Source: Cercospora beticola
Taxonomy: Eukaryota > Ascomycota > Dothideomycetes > Mycosphaerellales > Mycosphaerellaceae
Length of the DNA: 64,000 bases
Assembly (NCBI RefSeq): GCF_033473495.1
Contig: NC_088936.1
Location: 2,232,001-2,296,000, forward strand
Direction: 5' to 3'
Shown: piece by piece, positions 42,409 through 52,656 of the stretch
Position numbering within the stretch: the stretch's first letter is position 1
How the letters are laid out: the number at the start of each line of letters is the position of its first letter
Program-made: the position numbers and the translations under genes
Notes under the pieces: model-generated
Databases searched by the model: none
The model's input: the letters and a program-made list of their open reading frames with translations, nothing else
What the model was told of the DNA's origin: nothing

Positions 42409-43743
42409 GTCGGCGGGAATGTGTCGAGGTGGCAGACAATGCGTGCGGCACTCGCGAAGTCGGAAGCCGCGGTGTTGAAGCTGGAGGCCTCAAGAGCGCG
42501 ATGCCGTCATTTGGTTCGATGACGCGAAAACGATTCACTTTTCCCTCCAACCGCTCACAGCACTCTGCACATTGTACAATGATGATCACAAAATCATCTT
42601 TGGTTCTTGACTACATGTAGTTGTTTGGTTTCTGAGACCGAGTCGAATTTGACGACAATTCAGGAAAGCATTGTAGAAGTCCCTTGGCAGTTGGACATCT
42701 CTGGGCGAACGCTTTGACGACAGTAGCCTTATTACTCTCTTGCACAGTCAATTATCTCCTACCAAAGCAGTCAGGATGGATTTGGGAGCAGCATATCATG
42801 AATATCAAGATCATATTCGTTGCCGCTATCAATCTTCCCGTGCAGTAGTCGTAGCGTTCCGTTCCAAATTTCGGCGACCGGATTCTATGGGACCATAATT
42901 AGCCTGCAGCTGACCGACAACACTGCATATGCTGGTCTGTATCTTCCTAGAGGATGTGAAGCCAAACGCCACTAACTCTGTGACAACTGTGTACCTAACT
43001 GCTGGCCTGATGTGTTGGCATAGCACTGGCGGAGCGAAGTGCTTATGTAGGGGATGAAGAGAAAGGGCATCACCATACGCACTGCTCGGCCGGAGTATAG
43101 CAGAGTGTTCCCTGTGATTTCTCATCTGCTTTTGTCAAAGGACGGGGTTCTGGGCGAGCCTAAGGCCGGAAGAGCCGGACGAAGGTGGCCTGCTTAGTTA
43201 TAGACGTGCAGTTTCTGTACGAAAAAGATGCACATGACAGCCCTGTGGGTGCAGGATTGGAATCCATGCGGTCATGGCGGGCGCGTTTGGCGAGCACGGG
43301 GCAGCGGGCCAGACAGCCAGAGAGCTTCATAGTGCGGCTCTGGAGGAAGTGCAACGGCCGACTGGCTGCGAACATGGACATGCTGGACGAGCGGTGCCTG
43401 GCGCGCGCGCTGAGATCTGGCGCCGTCTGACAGACGCCTGCCATCGCCATCGCCCGGAGCTTTCTACACGAGCGAGCCTGCATTGGCCCGCCGTGGTGAT
43501 AATAAATCTTCGGATCACGGACAACGGACAATGCACCACCCGCGCACAGCGCGTGCACGCCCAAGATCCTTTGTGAGCAATGACACCGGAATGCCGGCAC
43601 ACGTCATAAAGTCGTTCCCTCGCGCTGCCTCTCAGCACTAAAACCTTCCCTCGCCGAGTGAGCCATCGTCATTCTGTACATACAGCTTCATTTGCCGTCG
43701 AATTCGCAACAATCGCCGACTGCTCGTTCTCAACTCGGACAGC
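42409..43743. promoter_or_regulatory. Divergent intergenic region (1.3 kb)
   Basis: Spacer between the F-box gene and the Sec14-like gene. ORFs of up to about 146 codons near 43160-43638 overlap on both strands and have no domain; I regard them as chance. No repeat recognised. Confidence 0.45.
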
Positions 43744-45762
43744 ATGAGTCGGCCGGACGGTGCGGAACTCAAACGAGTCAACTCGTATCAGGTATCACTT
43801 CACCTCCATTCATGCACAATTGACCCTTCTCTGACAGCATTGCAGTGGCCTGCTGGACATGTTGGACATCTCAGCGAGGGACAGCGGGGCGCATTGGATA
43901 AATTTAAAGCGATAGCTCAGCAAAAAGGCTACTATGATCCTGGAGACGAGAAAACAGCCGCTTCACACGATGACGAGACCATGCTCCGGTACCTCCGTGC
44001 GAGGAAGTTTGTGCCTCAAGATGCGTTTGGCCAATTCTCAGCCACCGAGGACTGGCGGAAAGAGAACCAGCTGGACACACTCTACGAAACCATAGATATC
44101 GAGGAGTACGAGGCGACACGGCGACTCTATCCACAATGGACAGGCAGAATGGACAAGCGCGGGATCCCGCTATACGTCTTTGAGGTCGCCAACCTGAACA
44201 CAAAGGACATCAATGCCTACCAGAACGACGAGGACCGGAAAAAGGAAAAGAAAGCCAAGAAGGGTGAGAAGATGGATATCAAGGCAAAGGCACCTCGTAA
44301 GATGTTGCGACTCTTCGCCCTGTACGAGAACCTGTGTCGCTTTGTGCTTCCGCTCTGCTCCGCTGTGCCAGAGCGACAATCGACCGAAACGCCTGTCAGC
44401 CAGAGTGCAAACATCGTGGATTTGAGCAAAGTCGGTTTGAAGCAATTTTGGACATTGCGATCACATTTGCAAGACAGCTCTTCTCTGGCGACAGCACATT
44501 ATCCGGAAACCTTGGATCGCATCTTCGTCATTGGTGCCCCCTCTTTCTTCAATACATTATGGGACTGGGCAAAGGCTTGGTTCGATCCGATTACGGTGTC
44601 CAAGATCTATATTCTCAACGATAAGAATATGCTCTCAGAACTGTCAAAAGTTATCGATGTAGAAAACATCCCTAAAAAGTACGGCGGGAAACTGGATTGG
44701 AGTTTTGGAGACATGCCATATCTTGGACCGAACGTAACAGAAAGCCTGCGCTGGAAGGAAGTGATAGAAGAAAACGGACACAAGACCTTGCCTACAGGAC
44801 CCATAAAATGGGAGTATGACGAAGACGGAGACTTGGTAGCGATTGCAATTGGTACAGAAGCTGGGAAACCGCGGAGGCGCATCATTGCGGGGCTGCATCC
44901 TGAAGCTGGCGTGGCCAAGTTATCGTTAAGTCCTGGGCGCCAGACCTTGAATAGAACACAATCCGCCTTGTTCGCAACAGTCAGCGGGCAAAACGCAAAG
45001 ACTGAGCTGAACAAGGAGGAGAAGGAACAACTTGCCAACAGCACCGCCGGCGCAAACCTCGACCCCGCAAGCAACACGACCGCGACGAACCCCGACGCCA
45101 TGTCCTCGACCACAACGAATCCCAACGTCATGTCCGCGGACAATGTGAACCCACAAACCACTGAAGAGTCCGCATTGCCAGCAGACAAGCAGCCCGAAGC
45201 CAAACCTCTCAACGACATCGGCAAATCACCAGACGCACATTCTCCACCCGAAAGCAGACAAGGAACCTACACCGTCCCCTACGCCGATCCCGAAAATGCC
45301 ATTGCCCACCCGCCCGAAGGAGCCCGACAAGGGACCTCTGCAACGAAACAAACACAGCAAACCAACACTCACGCCGAAGGCCAGCTCGCCTCTGGCACAC
45401 CGCATACACAAATCGATGGGCAAGGAACCGAGCACAGCGTCATGGAGCCCCGAACTGTAGGGCAAGCGCCCAAAGAGACTCCCTTGACGAGGGAGGAGGA
45501 GTCACAACCTGGGATAGTAGAACAGGTGCAGGAGTACGCCGGGCAAGCGCAGGCTGCTGTTGTGAACGCTGTAGGGCGCGTTGCGGAGACGGTGGGCCTC
45601 GCTGGTCACAAGGAGGAGGAGGAGAAGAAGAAGGAAGAGGTTGTGAAGGAGGATCCTCGAGTGGATGAATTGACACAAGCACAAGTCGAAGACTTTTTGC
45701 GAGCAAAGAGCAAGAGCCAGCCGGAGAGGTTGAATGGGAAGCCGGTGACTGTTTCGTCCTAG
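43744..45762 (+). CDS. Sec14-like CRAL-TRIO phosphatidylinositol-transfer protein
   Basis: First exon 43744-43791, intron 43792-43845 (54 nt, donor GTATCA, acceptor GCAG), second exon 43846-45762; 654 residues spliced. The intron is a multiple of three and open, so retention would add 18 residues. Domains: CRAL-TRIO N-terminal helices (LRYLRARKFVPQDAFGQFSA), lipid-binding domain (about 110-290) with DKRGIPLYVFEVANL, YPETLDRIFVIGAPSFFNTL and DVENIPKKYGGKL, then a long disordered, repetitive tail (Asn/Thr-rich, acidic, Lys-rich). An insert DEDRKKEKKAKKGEKMDIKA sits in the domain. The family moves phosphatidylinositol between membranes or presents it to kinases. Confidence 0.9.
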   Translation: MSRPDGAELKRVNSYQVSLHLHSCTIDPSLTALQWPAGHVGHLSEGQRGALDKFKAIAQQKGYYDPGDEKTAASHDDETMLRYLRARKFVPQDAFGQFSATEDWRKENQLDTLYETIDIEEYEATRRLYPQWTGRMDKRGIPLYVFEVANLNTKDINAYQNDEDRKKEKKAKKGEKMDIKAKAPRKMLRLFALYENLCRFVLPLCSAVPERQSTETPVSQSANIVDLSKVGLKQFWTLRSHLQDSSSLATAHYPETLDRIFVIGAPSFFNTLWDWAKAWFDPITVSKIYILNDKNMLSELSKVIDVENIPKKYGGKLDWSFGDMPYLGPNVTESLRWKEVIEENGHKTLPTGPIKWEYDEDGDLVAIAIGTEAGKPRRRIIAGLHPEAGVAKLSLSPGRQTLNRTQSALFATVSGQNAKTELNKEEKEQLANSTAGANLDPASNTTATNPDAMSSTTTNPNVMSADNVNPQTTEESALPADKQPEAKPLNDIGKSPDAHSPPESRQGTYTVPYADPENAIAHPPEGARQGTSATKQTQQTNTHAEGQLASGTPHTQIDGQGTEHSVMEPRTVGQAPKETPLTREEESQPGIVEQVQEYAGQAQAAVVNAVGRVAETVGLAGHKEEEEKKKEEVVKEDPRVDELTQAQVEDFLRAKSKSQPERLNGKPVTVSS

Positions 45763-46625
45763 TTCCAGGATGTGAGCGAGGAAGACTATGTTTCTGTGAA
45801 TATCATTTGCTGGTTCGCTGGGGGCGTTCGGATTGGAGTCCACAAATTTTGGGGAAAGTTGGAAACTTTTGGAAGGAGCAGAGCAGGCGCAAGAGGCGCT
45901 TTGACAGCAGACAGAACAGAGTGGAAGTCGACATGAAAGAAGCTTTGCGAAGAGATCAATCATCTGCAGCAGAATATCGCGACTCGTTGTTTTGATGAGG
46001 GCATATTTTAGCACCAGATCAACAGATGTCCATATATACATACGTGTGTATATTTTGTGCTTGTCCTATATGCTTCTCTCTCTATCCTTTCATCAATTCC
46101 GCTCGTTCGAGAGAAGAGGACGTCCGTGCAACAGGATTCCCATTCCAGCCCTGAACAACTCCGAGGATATTGCAGGCGGAACGGAGTTTTGGCTGATTGT
46201 GATCCAAACAGCTCGTTGTCTGGACTGTAGATGTAAAGTTGACGCGCGAGTCTGCTTTGCTCGTCTCTTGAGCGGGGGAAACATCGAAGTCACGATGTCA
46301 GAGAGCGGCGCCGACGAGCGTACTTTACGTGGAAGCGCGTGTTGTTCCATGGTAGATGGCCCATTTGGACTGCATCGGGCACTGAGTCCGTCTCGATACC
46401 GCACGTGCGACTCACATCCTTCGATGGCCAGGTCGAAGGCCAGAGCGGAGTTCGGAGGTGCTTTGCGACTCTTGGAGCCACAACTGCGTTCCGGCAGATT
46501 TCGCCCCGGTTGGCTGGCTTTGAAGAGGGCCTCGTGGTTTCTTGGCCACCTTGAATGCCTTTAAACAGTTTTGCCGTCACTCGTCTCGTCTCATCGTTGT
46601 AAAGTTGTCGCCTGGTCATCGCCTC
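45763..46625. other. Intergenic between convergent genes (863 bp)
   Basis: 3' flanks; an AT-rich stretch with TATATA runs around 46030-46060. ORFs here (for example 45992-46564) are not conserved-looking. Confidence 0.45.
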
Positions 46626-47147
46626 TCATCTCGGAGGCTTGCCATTTCGAATCTGTTCCTTGATGGCATCCATGTACGCGCTCATGAAGCCAGGCTTGGG
46701 TTCCTCGTTCAATCTATCCTGTGCCTCTTTCCATGCGTGGTGTGCATTGACCCGCTCATCCTCTGTCGTTGTCTTGTCTTTGGTAGCAGTCTGCCCTGCT
46801 TTTCGCTGCATCTTTTGCCAGACTTGCTCTGCTCGCTCCACATCGGCGTCTCCTACAGCGCCTCGGGCATTGATGCTGTCCTCGTTCACGCCCTTGGTCC
46901 TCATCGCTCCTTCCAGCTCCTCTCGCTCTGCTTGCCCGAGCTGGCCTTTGAGTTCATCAAGAAAGTGTTTTCGGAACGTCGGTTGAGATGGATCGGATAT
47001 ATTTGTGCCACCTGGTTCTTCGTAGGGAAGGCCGTGACGGATGCGATGCACTTGCTTTGCAACCTTCTCGACGCCGCGGTGGAAGGCCGGAGTGCGGAGC
47101 AGGGCTTGTACGGCGTAGGCTTCGAGGACTCGTAGCCACGGAGCCAT
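46626..47147 (-). CDS. Probable mitochondrial Mrx7-like protein
   Basis: Single exon, 173 residues from ATG 47147 (MAPWLRVLEAYAVQALLRTP). The pattern LRTPAFHRGVEKVAKQVHRI followed by GGTNISDP, and a C-terminal PGFMSAYMDAIKEQIRNG, resembles the MIOREX component 7 family, small proteins that associate with mitochondrial ribosomes in yeast. Between these ends lies a less ordered, charged insert (about residues 60-140) longer than in the small yeast protein. A longer reading to 47246 would need a non-ATG start. Assignment rests on my pattern recognition of the two ends only. Confidence 0.6.
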   Translation of the reverse strand: MAPWLRVLEAYAVQALLRTPAFHRGVEKVAKQVHRIRHGLPYEEPGGTNISDPSQPTFRKHFLDELKGQLGQAEREELEGAMRTKGVNEDSINARGAVGDADVERAEQVWQKMQRKAGQTATKDKTTTEDERVNAHHAWKEAQDRLNEEPKPGFMSAYMDAIKEQIRNGKPPR

Positions 47148-47800
47148 GATCGATGCACTATTGTTGTTGTTTGTACATGCGAGACGACCAACAAGATTGC
47201 CCCACCTAGACGGAGAATATGGTAGAATGTCAGTTGCCGCAGCCAACTATAATATACGGCAAGACTCGGCAGTGGCGAGCTCTGTTATGCTACGCAGTTG
47301 ACGATGCTTCACGAATCATGCGTGTCGTGAAGTATGCCTGTTTGGGCATTCCGATTGCCTCAAGTCACCTTCTGCACGCAAGCACGGGTTGTTTGCGGCG
47401 ATGACAAAAGGTTGATGGCGCGCACGCTGCAGAGAAGCGTCCGAGAATAGACTTGTCATGGATGGGCGGTTCGTCGGAGCTTCGGAGCTGAGGCTGCAGA
47501 TGGCGAAACACGAGAGTTTTGGAGCGTCGGTTTCAGATTGTATGACGCAGGCTCATGATTGGAGGCCGCGAACGTCGAGCTTCACAGAGAACAACACGAC
47601 CTGAGGCCTCTGTGTCGACGCCGCCCTCCCATTCACCTCCTTCCTTCCTTCCCGACTTGTACTTGTACTATAATTCCCCTCTCCCCTCCCTCGCTGCTTC
47701 CCCGCCATCCCACCCCATCTTGCCTGACTGCCGTTTCAGAAATTGGCCGGCGACATAAAGAACAAGACCAGCAAGCATTTCGTCCTACACACCGCGGTCC
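47148..47800. promoter_or_regulatory. Divergent promoter region with CT-rich tract
   Basis: 653 bp between opposite starts. A strong pyrimidine tract at about 47625-47725 lies just before the phosphatase ATG, a usual fungal core promoter feature. Confidence 0.5.
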
Positions 47801-48976
47801 ATGCTGGCGCGTGCCAGAAACGGCTGGAACAAGACAAGTAGTAGTACTGCCTCTTCAGCTGCCGCATGCGCGCACCCGCCTTCTGTCTCCTCCCGCACCC
47901 ACCACCACATGGCCGCCTCCGCTCTGCCCACCTTCCTCAGGCAAACTCGAATCGATCTGCACAACAAGTTCATCGATCTCGAATGGCAGCAGCGGAATCG
48001 CCTTCTCCAAGGGACGCAGCACCCCCTCGATCCCAGCGACCCGCTACCACAATTCGCCCGCTTGAACGATGACGCAGTCAAAGAGCGCAATCGATATCTC
48101 AACGTCGAGCCGTACGCCCAGAACAGGATCAAGCTAAAAGTGGCTGAGGGAGTTTCAGATTACATCAATGCATCACCCATTCGGTTGGGCAAGAGGCGAT
48201 ACATTTCCACGCAAGGGCCCAAGGATACTAGTGTCAATCACTTTTATCGCATGGTGGTAGGGGAATTGCAAAGCCCCGCGGTGGTTGTCATGCTCACGCA
48301 GACACATGAAGCCGGAAGGGAGAAATGCTTCCAGTATTACCCACTCAATGAGGAACAGAAAACGCTGGTCATTCCTCCCGATGCGCAGTACGATGACGGT
48401 TTCCAAGGAGAGGTGGACCTGGTGGACATACAGCACGATGCGCAAACGAGGACCGATATCCGGACCATGAAAGTGAAGACGTCGACGAATGACGATGGTT
48501 CTCGTGAGATGGAAGTGAAGCACTTGCTATTTTCGGGCTGGCCCGACTTTCTGGTGCCCGAAGGCGAGGAACGTCGAGCTTTGGTGCAGTTGATCAGACT
48601 TTCGGCACGATTAAACCGCAAAGCCTCCACTGACACGGACGCAACCGCGAATGGTACTTCTTTCGCAGAAGATCTTATTCAGACCGATCAGGATAACCCG
48701 CGCATTGTGCATTGCTCTGCTGGCGTTGGACGATCAGGCACCTTCATTGCGCTAGACTACCTCCTCAGTCTCCTCCTGACTGGTCAGCTGGACAATGTCG
48801 GGCCTGAAGATGATCCGATCCTCGACACTGTTGACCAACTACGGCAGCAGCGCATGATGATGGTCCAGAGCGAGGCACAGTTCATGTTCCTCTACGATGT
48901 CATGCGAGAGCAATTTCTCGCTCGCCAACAGCAGACCAACGGTCACGACACAGTAGGTGGGGCCGTACAAGCGTAG
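47801..48976 (+). CDS. Protein tyrosine phosphatase (classical PTP)
   Basis: Intronless, 391 residues. Complete classical PTP catalytic domain from about residue 70: KERNRYLNVEPYAQNRIKLK, SDYINASPI (pTyr loop region), STQGPKDTSVNHFY, WPD loop (LLFSGWPDFL, Asp near 249), P-loop HCSAGVGRSGT with Cys305, and the Q-loop RQQRMMMVQSEAQFMFLYDV. All catalytic residues are present. It is closest in layout to S. pombe Pyp1-Pyp3 and yeast Ptp1-Ptp3, which dephosphorylate MAP kinases or Cdc2, but the N-terminus lacks their regulatory extension. A second ATG (MAASALPTFLRQ) 36 codons in could also be the start. Confidence 0.93.
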   Translation: MLARARNGWNKTSSSTASSAAACAHPPSVSSRTHHHMAASALPTFLRQTRIDLHNKFIDLEWQQRNRLLQGTQHPLDPSDPLPQFARLNDDAVKERNRYLNVEPYAQNRIKLKVAEGVSDYINASPIRLGKRRYISTQGPKDTSVNHFYRMVVGELQSPAVVVMLTQTHEAGREKCFQYYPLNEEQKTLVIPPDAQYDDGFQGEVDLVDIQHDAQTRTDIRTMKVKTSTNDDGSREMEVKHLLFSGWPDFLVPEGEERRALVQLIRLSARLNRKASTDTDATANGTSFAEDLIQTDQDNPRIVHCSAGVGRSGTFIALDYLLSLLLTGQLDNVGPEDDPILDTVDQLRQQRMMMVQSEAQFMFLYDVMREQFLARQQQTNGHDTVGGAVQA

Positions 48977-50090
48977 TACAAAAGACAGCCGCCACCACAG
49001 CAGCCGCATTTGGGACATGCATTACGGATAGTTACGATGATCAGAAAGCTTGGGTTGAATTGTTGCACTGATTAAGATTTTGCGTAGAGACAGCGGCCAC
49101 AGGGCTTCAGCATCGATACTTAGGGAGGTGATGACACAGTTCGGGTGATTGGGAGGGGCATGTGCTTTTTGCAAGCGTTCAAGCATGGCGGACTTTCTCC
49201 TATTCACGAGTATCTTGGATACATGGCGCAGTTCTTCATGAAAGGCTCTTCCCGTGTTCCCGACTTCTCTCATACGCACTCCCTACCTCCTTCGATTCTT
49301 GCTGGTGCTGACAGTCACAGTTCTCTGGTCGATTCGCTCCAAAGTCCCAGTAACAACCTGGTTTCTTCACGTACAGTGTTGGCGCTCAGTTGACATTGTG
49401 CCATCGGTACTTGGCATCAAAGTTCAAATGTAGACCTTTGCCTTTTGCTCCTACCAGACCAGACAACTGGTAGATGCCCGCTTTGCGCCATGAACCAAGA
49501 AATTCTCGCATTTTTTCCCACGCGACCCGTGGCTCGATACTTGCCTATTATCAACACCGCGATCCACTCGTCTGTGGTCTCGAGTCTTGAAAATACCTTG
49601 TTTTTGAAGACAAAATCTTTGAGGAATAAATGCTTCGGTAGGTCTCCCTCGTCATCTCACATACTCACACCTTTGCAGTATACACAGTCTTTTACTATCG
49701 CCAACTACATACTCTCCTTGAATTCCGCACGCAACGTATACCACAGATAATCTCTGCAAATTGTGAGATCTGGAAGCACGAATACGATAGATCGGGCCCT
49801 CTACGTATCTGAACACCACGAAGTGCAGCAAAGTAGCTTTCAACAAGACGAGTGCAAGACGGTCCTGCAGAGAAGACGCGACAGATCAACTCTCCACGCA
49901 TCTCGACGCCACTAAGCAAAGCCGTGAAGTTTTCAGCGAGGCAAGCGGAGCGACAGATTTTCAGAGAGCATCAAATTTGAAGTTCTCTATCCCTGCGAAT
50001 CTGTTCATCAGTAAGCGCAGCAGAGTGGCTGGAGAGCAATCGCGTGAAGCAAGCGATTCCCAGAGGCAAATCGTAGATTCCAGCGTAAGC
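48977..50090. other. Intergenic 1.1 kb
   Basis: Tandem spacer before the small unknown gene. Short AT-richer ORFs only; no domain, repeat or RNA recognised. Confidence 0.45.
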
Positions 50091-50555
50091 ATGGCTACCA
50101 TCGTTGACTACCCAACCCGAGCCTTCATCGGCTCATACGAGGACGTCAAAGCCTTCCTGCAAGCCCTCACTCCGGAACACAGATCTCTCATCAGGAACTT
50201 ATACGTCTACATCAAAGCTGGTCCTACTCCGCCGAGTCTCAGATTACAAACGAAATTCAAACCGACGCATCGAGGTAGCATCTCGCAAACGACGATGGAA
50301 TTTGGACTCCCGATTCCTTTCAAGGGTGATAAAGTGAAACTTTCGCCTGGGGTTTTGTGTTATGGGGGTAGGGAACAGATTGGCTTTAAGGCTGATGATT
50401 GGAAGGAAGCGGAGAAGGAGAGGTTGAAGGTGCATAAGGAGTTGGAGGCGATGGTGGAGAAGGATCGGTGTGTCGTGAGAGTGCACACTTACGAGCAACA
50501 GTTGTGTGCGTATGTTGTTGGGACTGAGGCGGTTTGTCGAGGTGGGCGGCCATGA
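50091..50555 (+). CDS. Small unknown protein
   Basis: Intronless, 154 residues from ATG 50091; the frame stays open upstream but without ATG. The start segment RAFIGSYEDVKAFLQALTPE followed by HRSLIRNLYVYIKAG resembles the helical opening of many short Dothideomycete proteins of unknown function, sometimes found as fragments of F-box-like or LRR-type proteins. No signal peptide, membrane helix or catalytic motif. The C-terminal half (KEAEKERLKVHKELEAMVEK) is a charged helix followed by a strand-like VVRVHTYEQQLCAYVVG. It converges with the Fmp25 gene. The coding call rests on length, composition and gene-like start only. Confidence 0.55.
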   Translation: MATIVDYPTRAFIGSYEDVKAFLQALTPEHRSLIRNLYVYIKAGPTPPSLRLQTKFKPTHRGSISQTTMEFGLPIPFKGDKVKLSPGVLCYGGREQIGFKADDWKEAEKERLKVHKELEAMVEKDRCVVRVHTYEQQLCAYVVGTEAVCRGGRP

Positions 50556-50820
50556 GAAAAGAAATGGAAAGAGGAGGATGATTTGCGAGCTTGGATCGTG
50601 TTCGATTCGACTTTGGCGAGGAGTTTGGAAAAATGGCAGAACGACAGCTGGGTCTCGACCTGTGACTTGTCTTAGTCTCTGTTTGAGCATTCATGCTGGC
50701 GTTCGTCTAGAGTTGAAAGGAGTTTGTTGTGATGCTACAGTCATGACTATCTGGTATCTACATTTTATATAAACGCCCGCTAATGTTTCAATATTTGGAG
50801 TTTTGTTCCTCTGTGCAATC

Positions 50821-52656
50821 TCATGTGCCGCTGTACACCGCAGTGCATCCACGCCCACACTCAACCCTCTGCTCAACCCATTTCCAACGTCCATCACCGA
50901 GCTTAGCATATGCACGTGGCGTGATGTGGAATCGATGCTCTTCTTTCGCCCCTGAACTCTTCTTTGCGCGCTTCAGCTCAGCTTCCGCGTCCAGGGGTTG
51001 AAGGTATGTCGGAGCGCTCACATTGTTGCGCTTTCCGGTGCCGAGTTGATAGTGCTCATTTCCGCCCCAGAACACGATGTCTGCGCCCCAGTTCGTGTCG
51101 TCGTTGCTAGTTTTGGATGAGGCATCGGTGTATGTGATATTTTTCATGACAGCGGCCGCATGAGTGGAGCCCACAGATAGGCTTTGCAAGCGGATGGGTA
51201 CAGTAGTGTTGGTCTTCTCGTCGTATTCGAACAGACCAGAGAGGGTCGGGATCTTTGCAGGCGTACTTTGCACGTGTGTCCACCTATTGTTCGCCAAATT
51301 GCCGCGGATGCCAGAGCCAAACGCAAACGTGTCTGCCGTCACGCGACCGACTTGCAGCCTTGTCCTCGGATCGTCCGGATCGTCTTTTTGCGATGCAACC
51401 CGGGTGGCTTCCACAGTCATGTAGCTGTTCTCACCTCCAGCAGCGATGTCGGTGATCTTGGGCGTCTGGCTTGTGCCAGAATATAGCTTCTGTGTTGGCA
51501 GTAAACTTGGCGCATCAACCGTCATAGCTTCAGCGGTATTGTCGAAACCGAGCTGTCCGGCCATGTTATCGCCCCATGCGAACACACGCCCATCCTTGTC
51601 GAGGGCCAGGGAATGATGATCACCACTAGCAACTTTGATAATGTCGAAGCCACGAAGGGTGGTGACTTCGTGCGGTTGATCGAAAGCGCCTTCCGGGCGT
51701 GTACCCCAAGTCAAACCGGGTACACCTAGTTGACCGCGAGACGGAAATGAGTCTGATGCAGCAGCTGCGGAGAAGACCCGGCCCTTGGACGTCAGGAAAA
51801 GCGCATGTTCGAGGCCAGCAGCGACGGAATTGACCTTTTCACCTCGTCCCAGAGTTTTTGGCGTCAGATCACGGTAGGAGATGTTGCTTCGGCCGCTCCA
51901 GAAAGGTATCCAGCTTGACTCTGATGGCTTTGAGCCAGTTTCCTGCTCTTCAGCGGATGAGGGTATGCTGTAGACATTGCCGCTTTTAGACAGTCCAATG
52001 ATGCGATCCTTCGTGATGCTCAAGCTGACCAAGTCTTTGCCTGTCAACGTTCGCACCGGAGCTTTGAGGTCTGCCATGAATCCGTTTCCCCACTGCATCA
52101 GATCGCCCTTTTCGTCGATGGCGGCGCCAAAGTTGCGATCGAGCTTGATGTCTCTGAGCAGCATCCCATCGAAGTAGGTTATCCGTCGAGGTGTCTTGAT
52201 GTACTTGTCATCACTGTCAGGAGCCACGACCTTGCCACTGTTGCTGCCCCACGCATACACTCCAGGCTTCTCCCAACTTTGCTTGACCTGATGGTGCTGG
52301 CTGCTGATCATATCTCGGTTTTCTTCTACGCTGGCGTTCTTCTTCTTTCGACTCTTCTCGAAGATGAGAGGATTCTCCTCCTCTTCCTGTGGAGCTTCCG
52401 CATGTGCTTGGCGAACGAAGTGGCCATTGTTCACGTAGTATTGCGAAGCCGTGGCAAGACCTCCCGCCGCAATGATGGCAAAGACGGAGCGTCGGAGCTG
52501 GCCTTGTTTACGTGCTGCGCGTGCGTGGTAAGAGATGGTCGCGACTCGTTCTGCCCGCTGTGCGAGGAAAGCAGCTCGACTGGAGGCATTTCGGGTTCCT
52601 GGAGATGGTTTGGCTGTTTTGGTGGCCGTCCGGACGAGGTTCTGTCTTGAAGCCAT
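50821..52656 (-). CDS. Fmp25-like mitochondrial RCC1-repeat protein
   Basis: Intronless, 611 residues from ATG 52656 (MASRQNLVRTATKTAKPSPG). Basic N-terminal targeting sequence, one membrane helix (RRSVFAIIAAGGLATASQYY, about 55-75), then a beta-propeller of RCC1 repeats: GVYAWGSNSGKVVAP, DLMQWGNGFMADL, RVFAWGDNMAGQLGFDNTAE, TFAFGSGIRGNLANNRWTHV and IVFWGGNEHYQLGTGKRNNV. This layout matches yeast Fmp25, an inner-membrane protein needed for assembly of respiratory complex III. An in-frame ATG 17 codons upstream is less likely to be used because the shorter form keeps the targeting signal at the very start. Confidence 0.88.
   Translation of the reverse strand: MASRQNLVRTATKTAKPSPGTRNASSRAAFLAQRAERVATISYHARAARKQGQLRRSVFAIIAAGGLATASQYYVNNGHFVRQAHAEAPQEEEENPLIFEKSRKKKNASVEENRDMISSQHHQVKQSWEKPGVYAWGSNSGKVVAPDSDDKYIKTPRRITYFDGMLLRDIKLDRNFGAAIDEKGDLMQWGNGFMADLKAPVRTLTGKDLVSLSITKDRIIGLSKSGNVYSIPSSAEEQETGSKPSESSWIPFWSGRSNISYRDLTPKTLGRGEKVNSVAAGLEHALFLTSKGRVFSAAAASDSFPSRGQLGVPGLTWGTRPEGAFDQPHEVTTLRGFDIIKVASGDHHSLALDKDGRVFAWGDNMAGQLGFDNTAEAMTVDAPSLLPTQKLYSGTSQTPKITDIAAGGENSYMTVEATRVASQKDDPDDPRTRLQVGRVTADTFAFGSGIRGNLANNRWTHVQSTPAKIPTLSGLFEYDEKTNTTVPIRLQSLSVGSTHAAAVMKNITYTDASSKTSNDDTNWGADIVFWGGNEHYQLGTGKRNNVSAPTYLQPLDAEAELKRAKKSSGAKEEHRFHITPRAYAKLGDGRWKWVEQRVECGRGCTAVYSGT

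Noticed and set aside
43160..43638. Overlapping ORFs of 80-146 codons in the F-box/Sec14-like gap
   Set aside because: Both strands are open over the same bases, no domain or splice pattern supports either.
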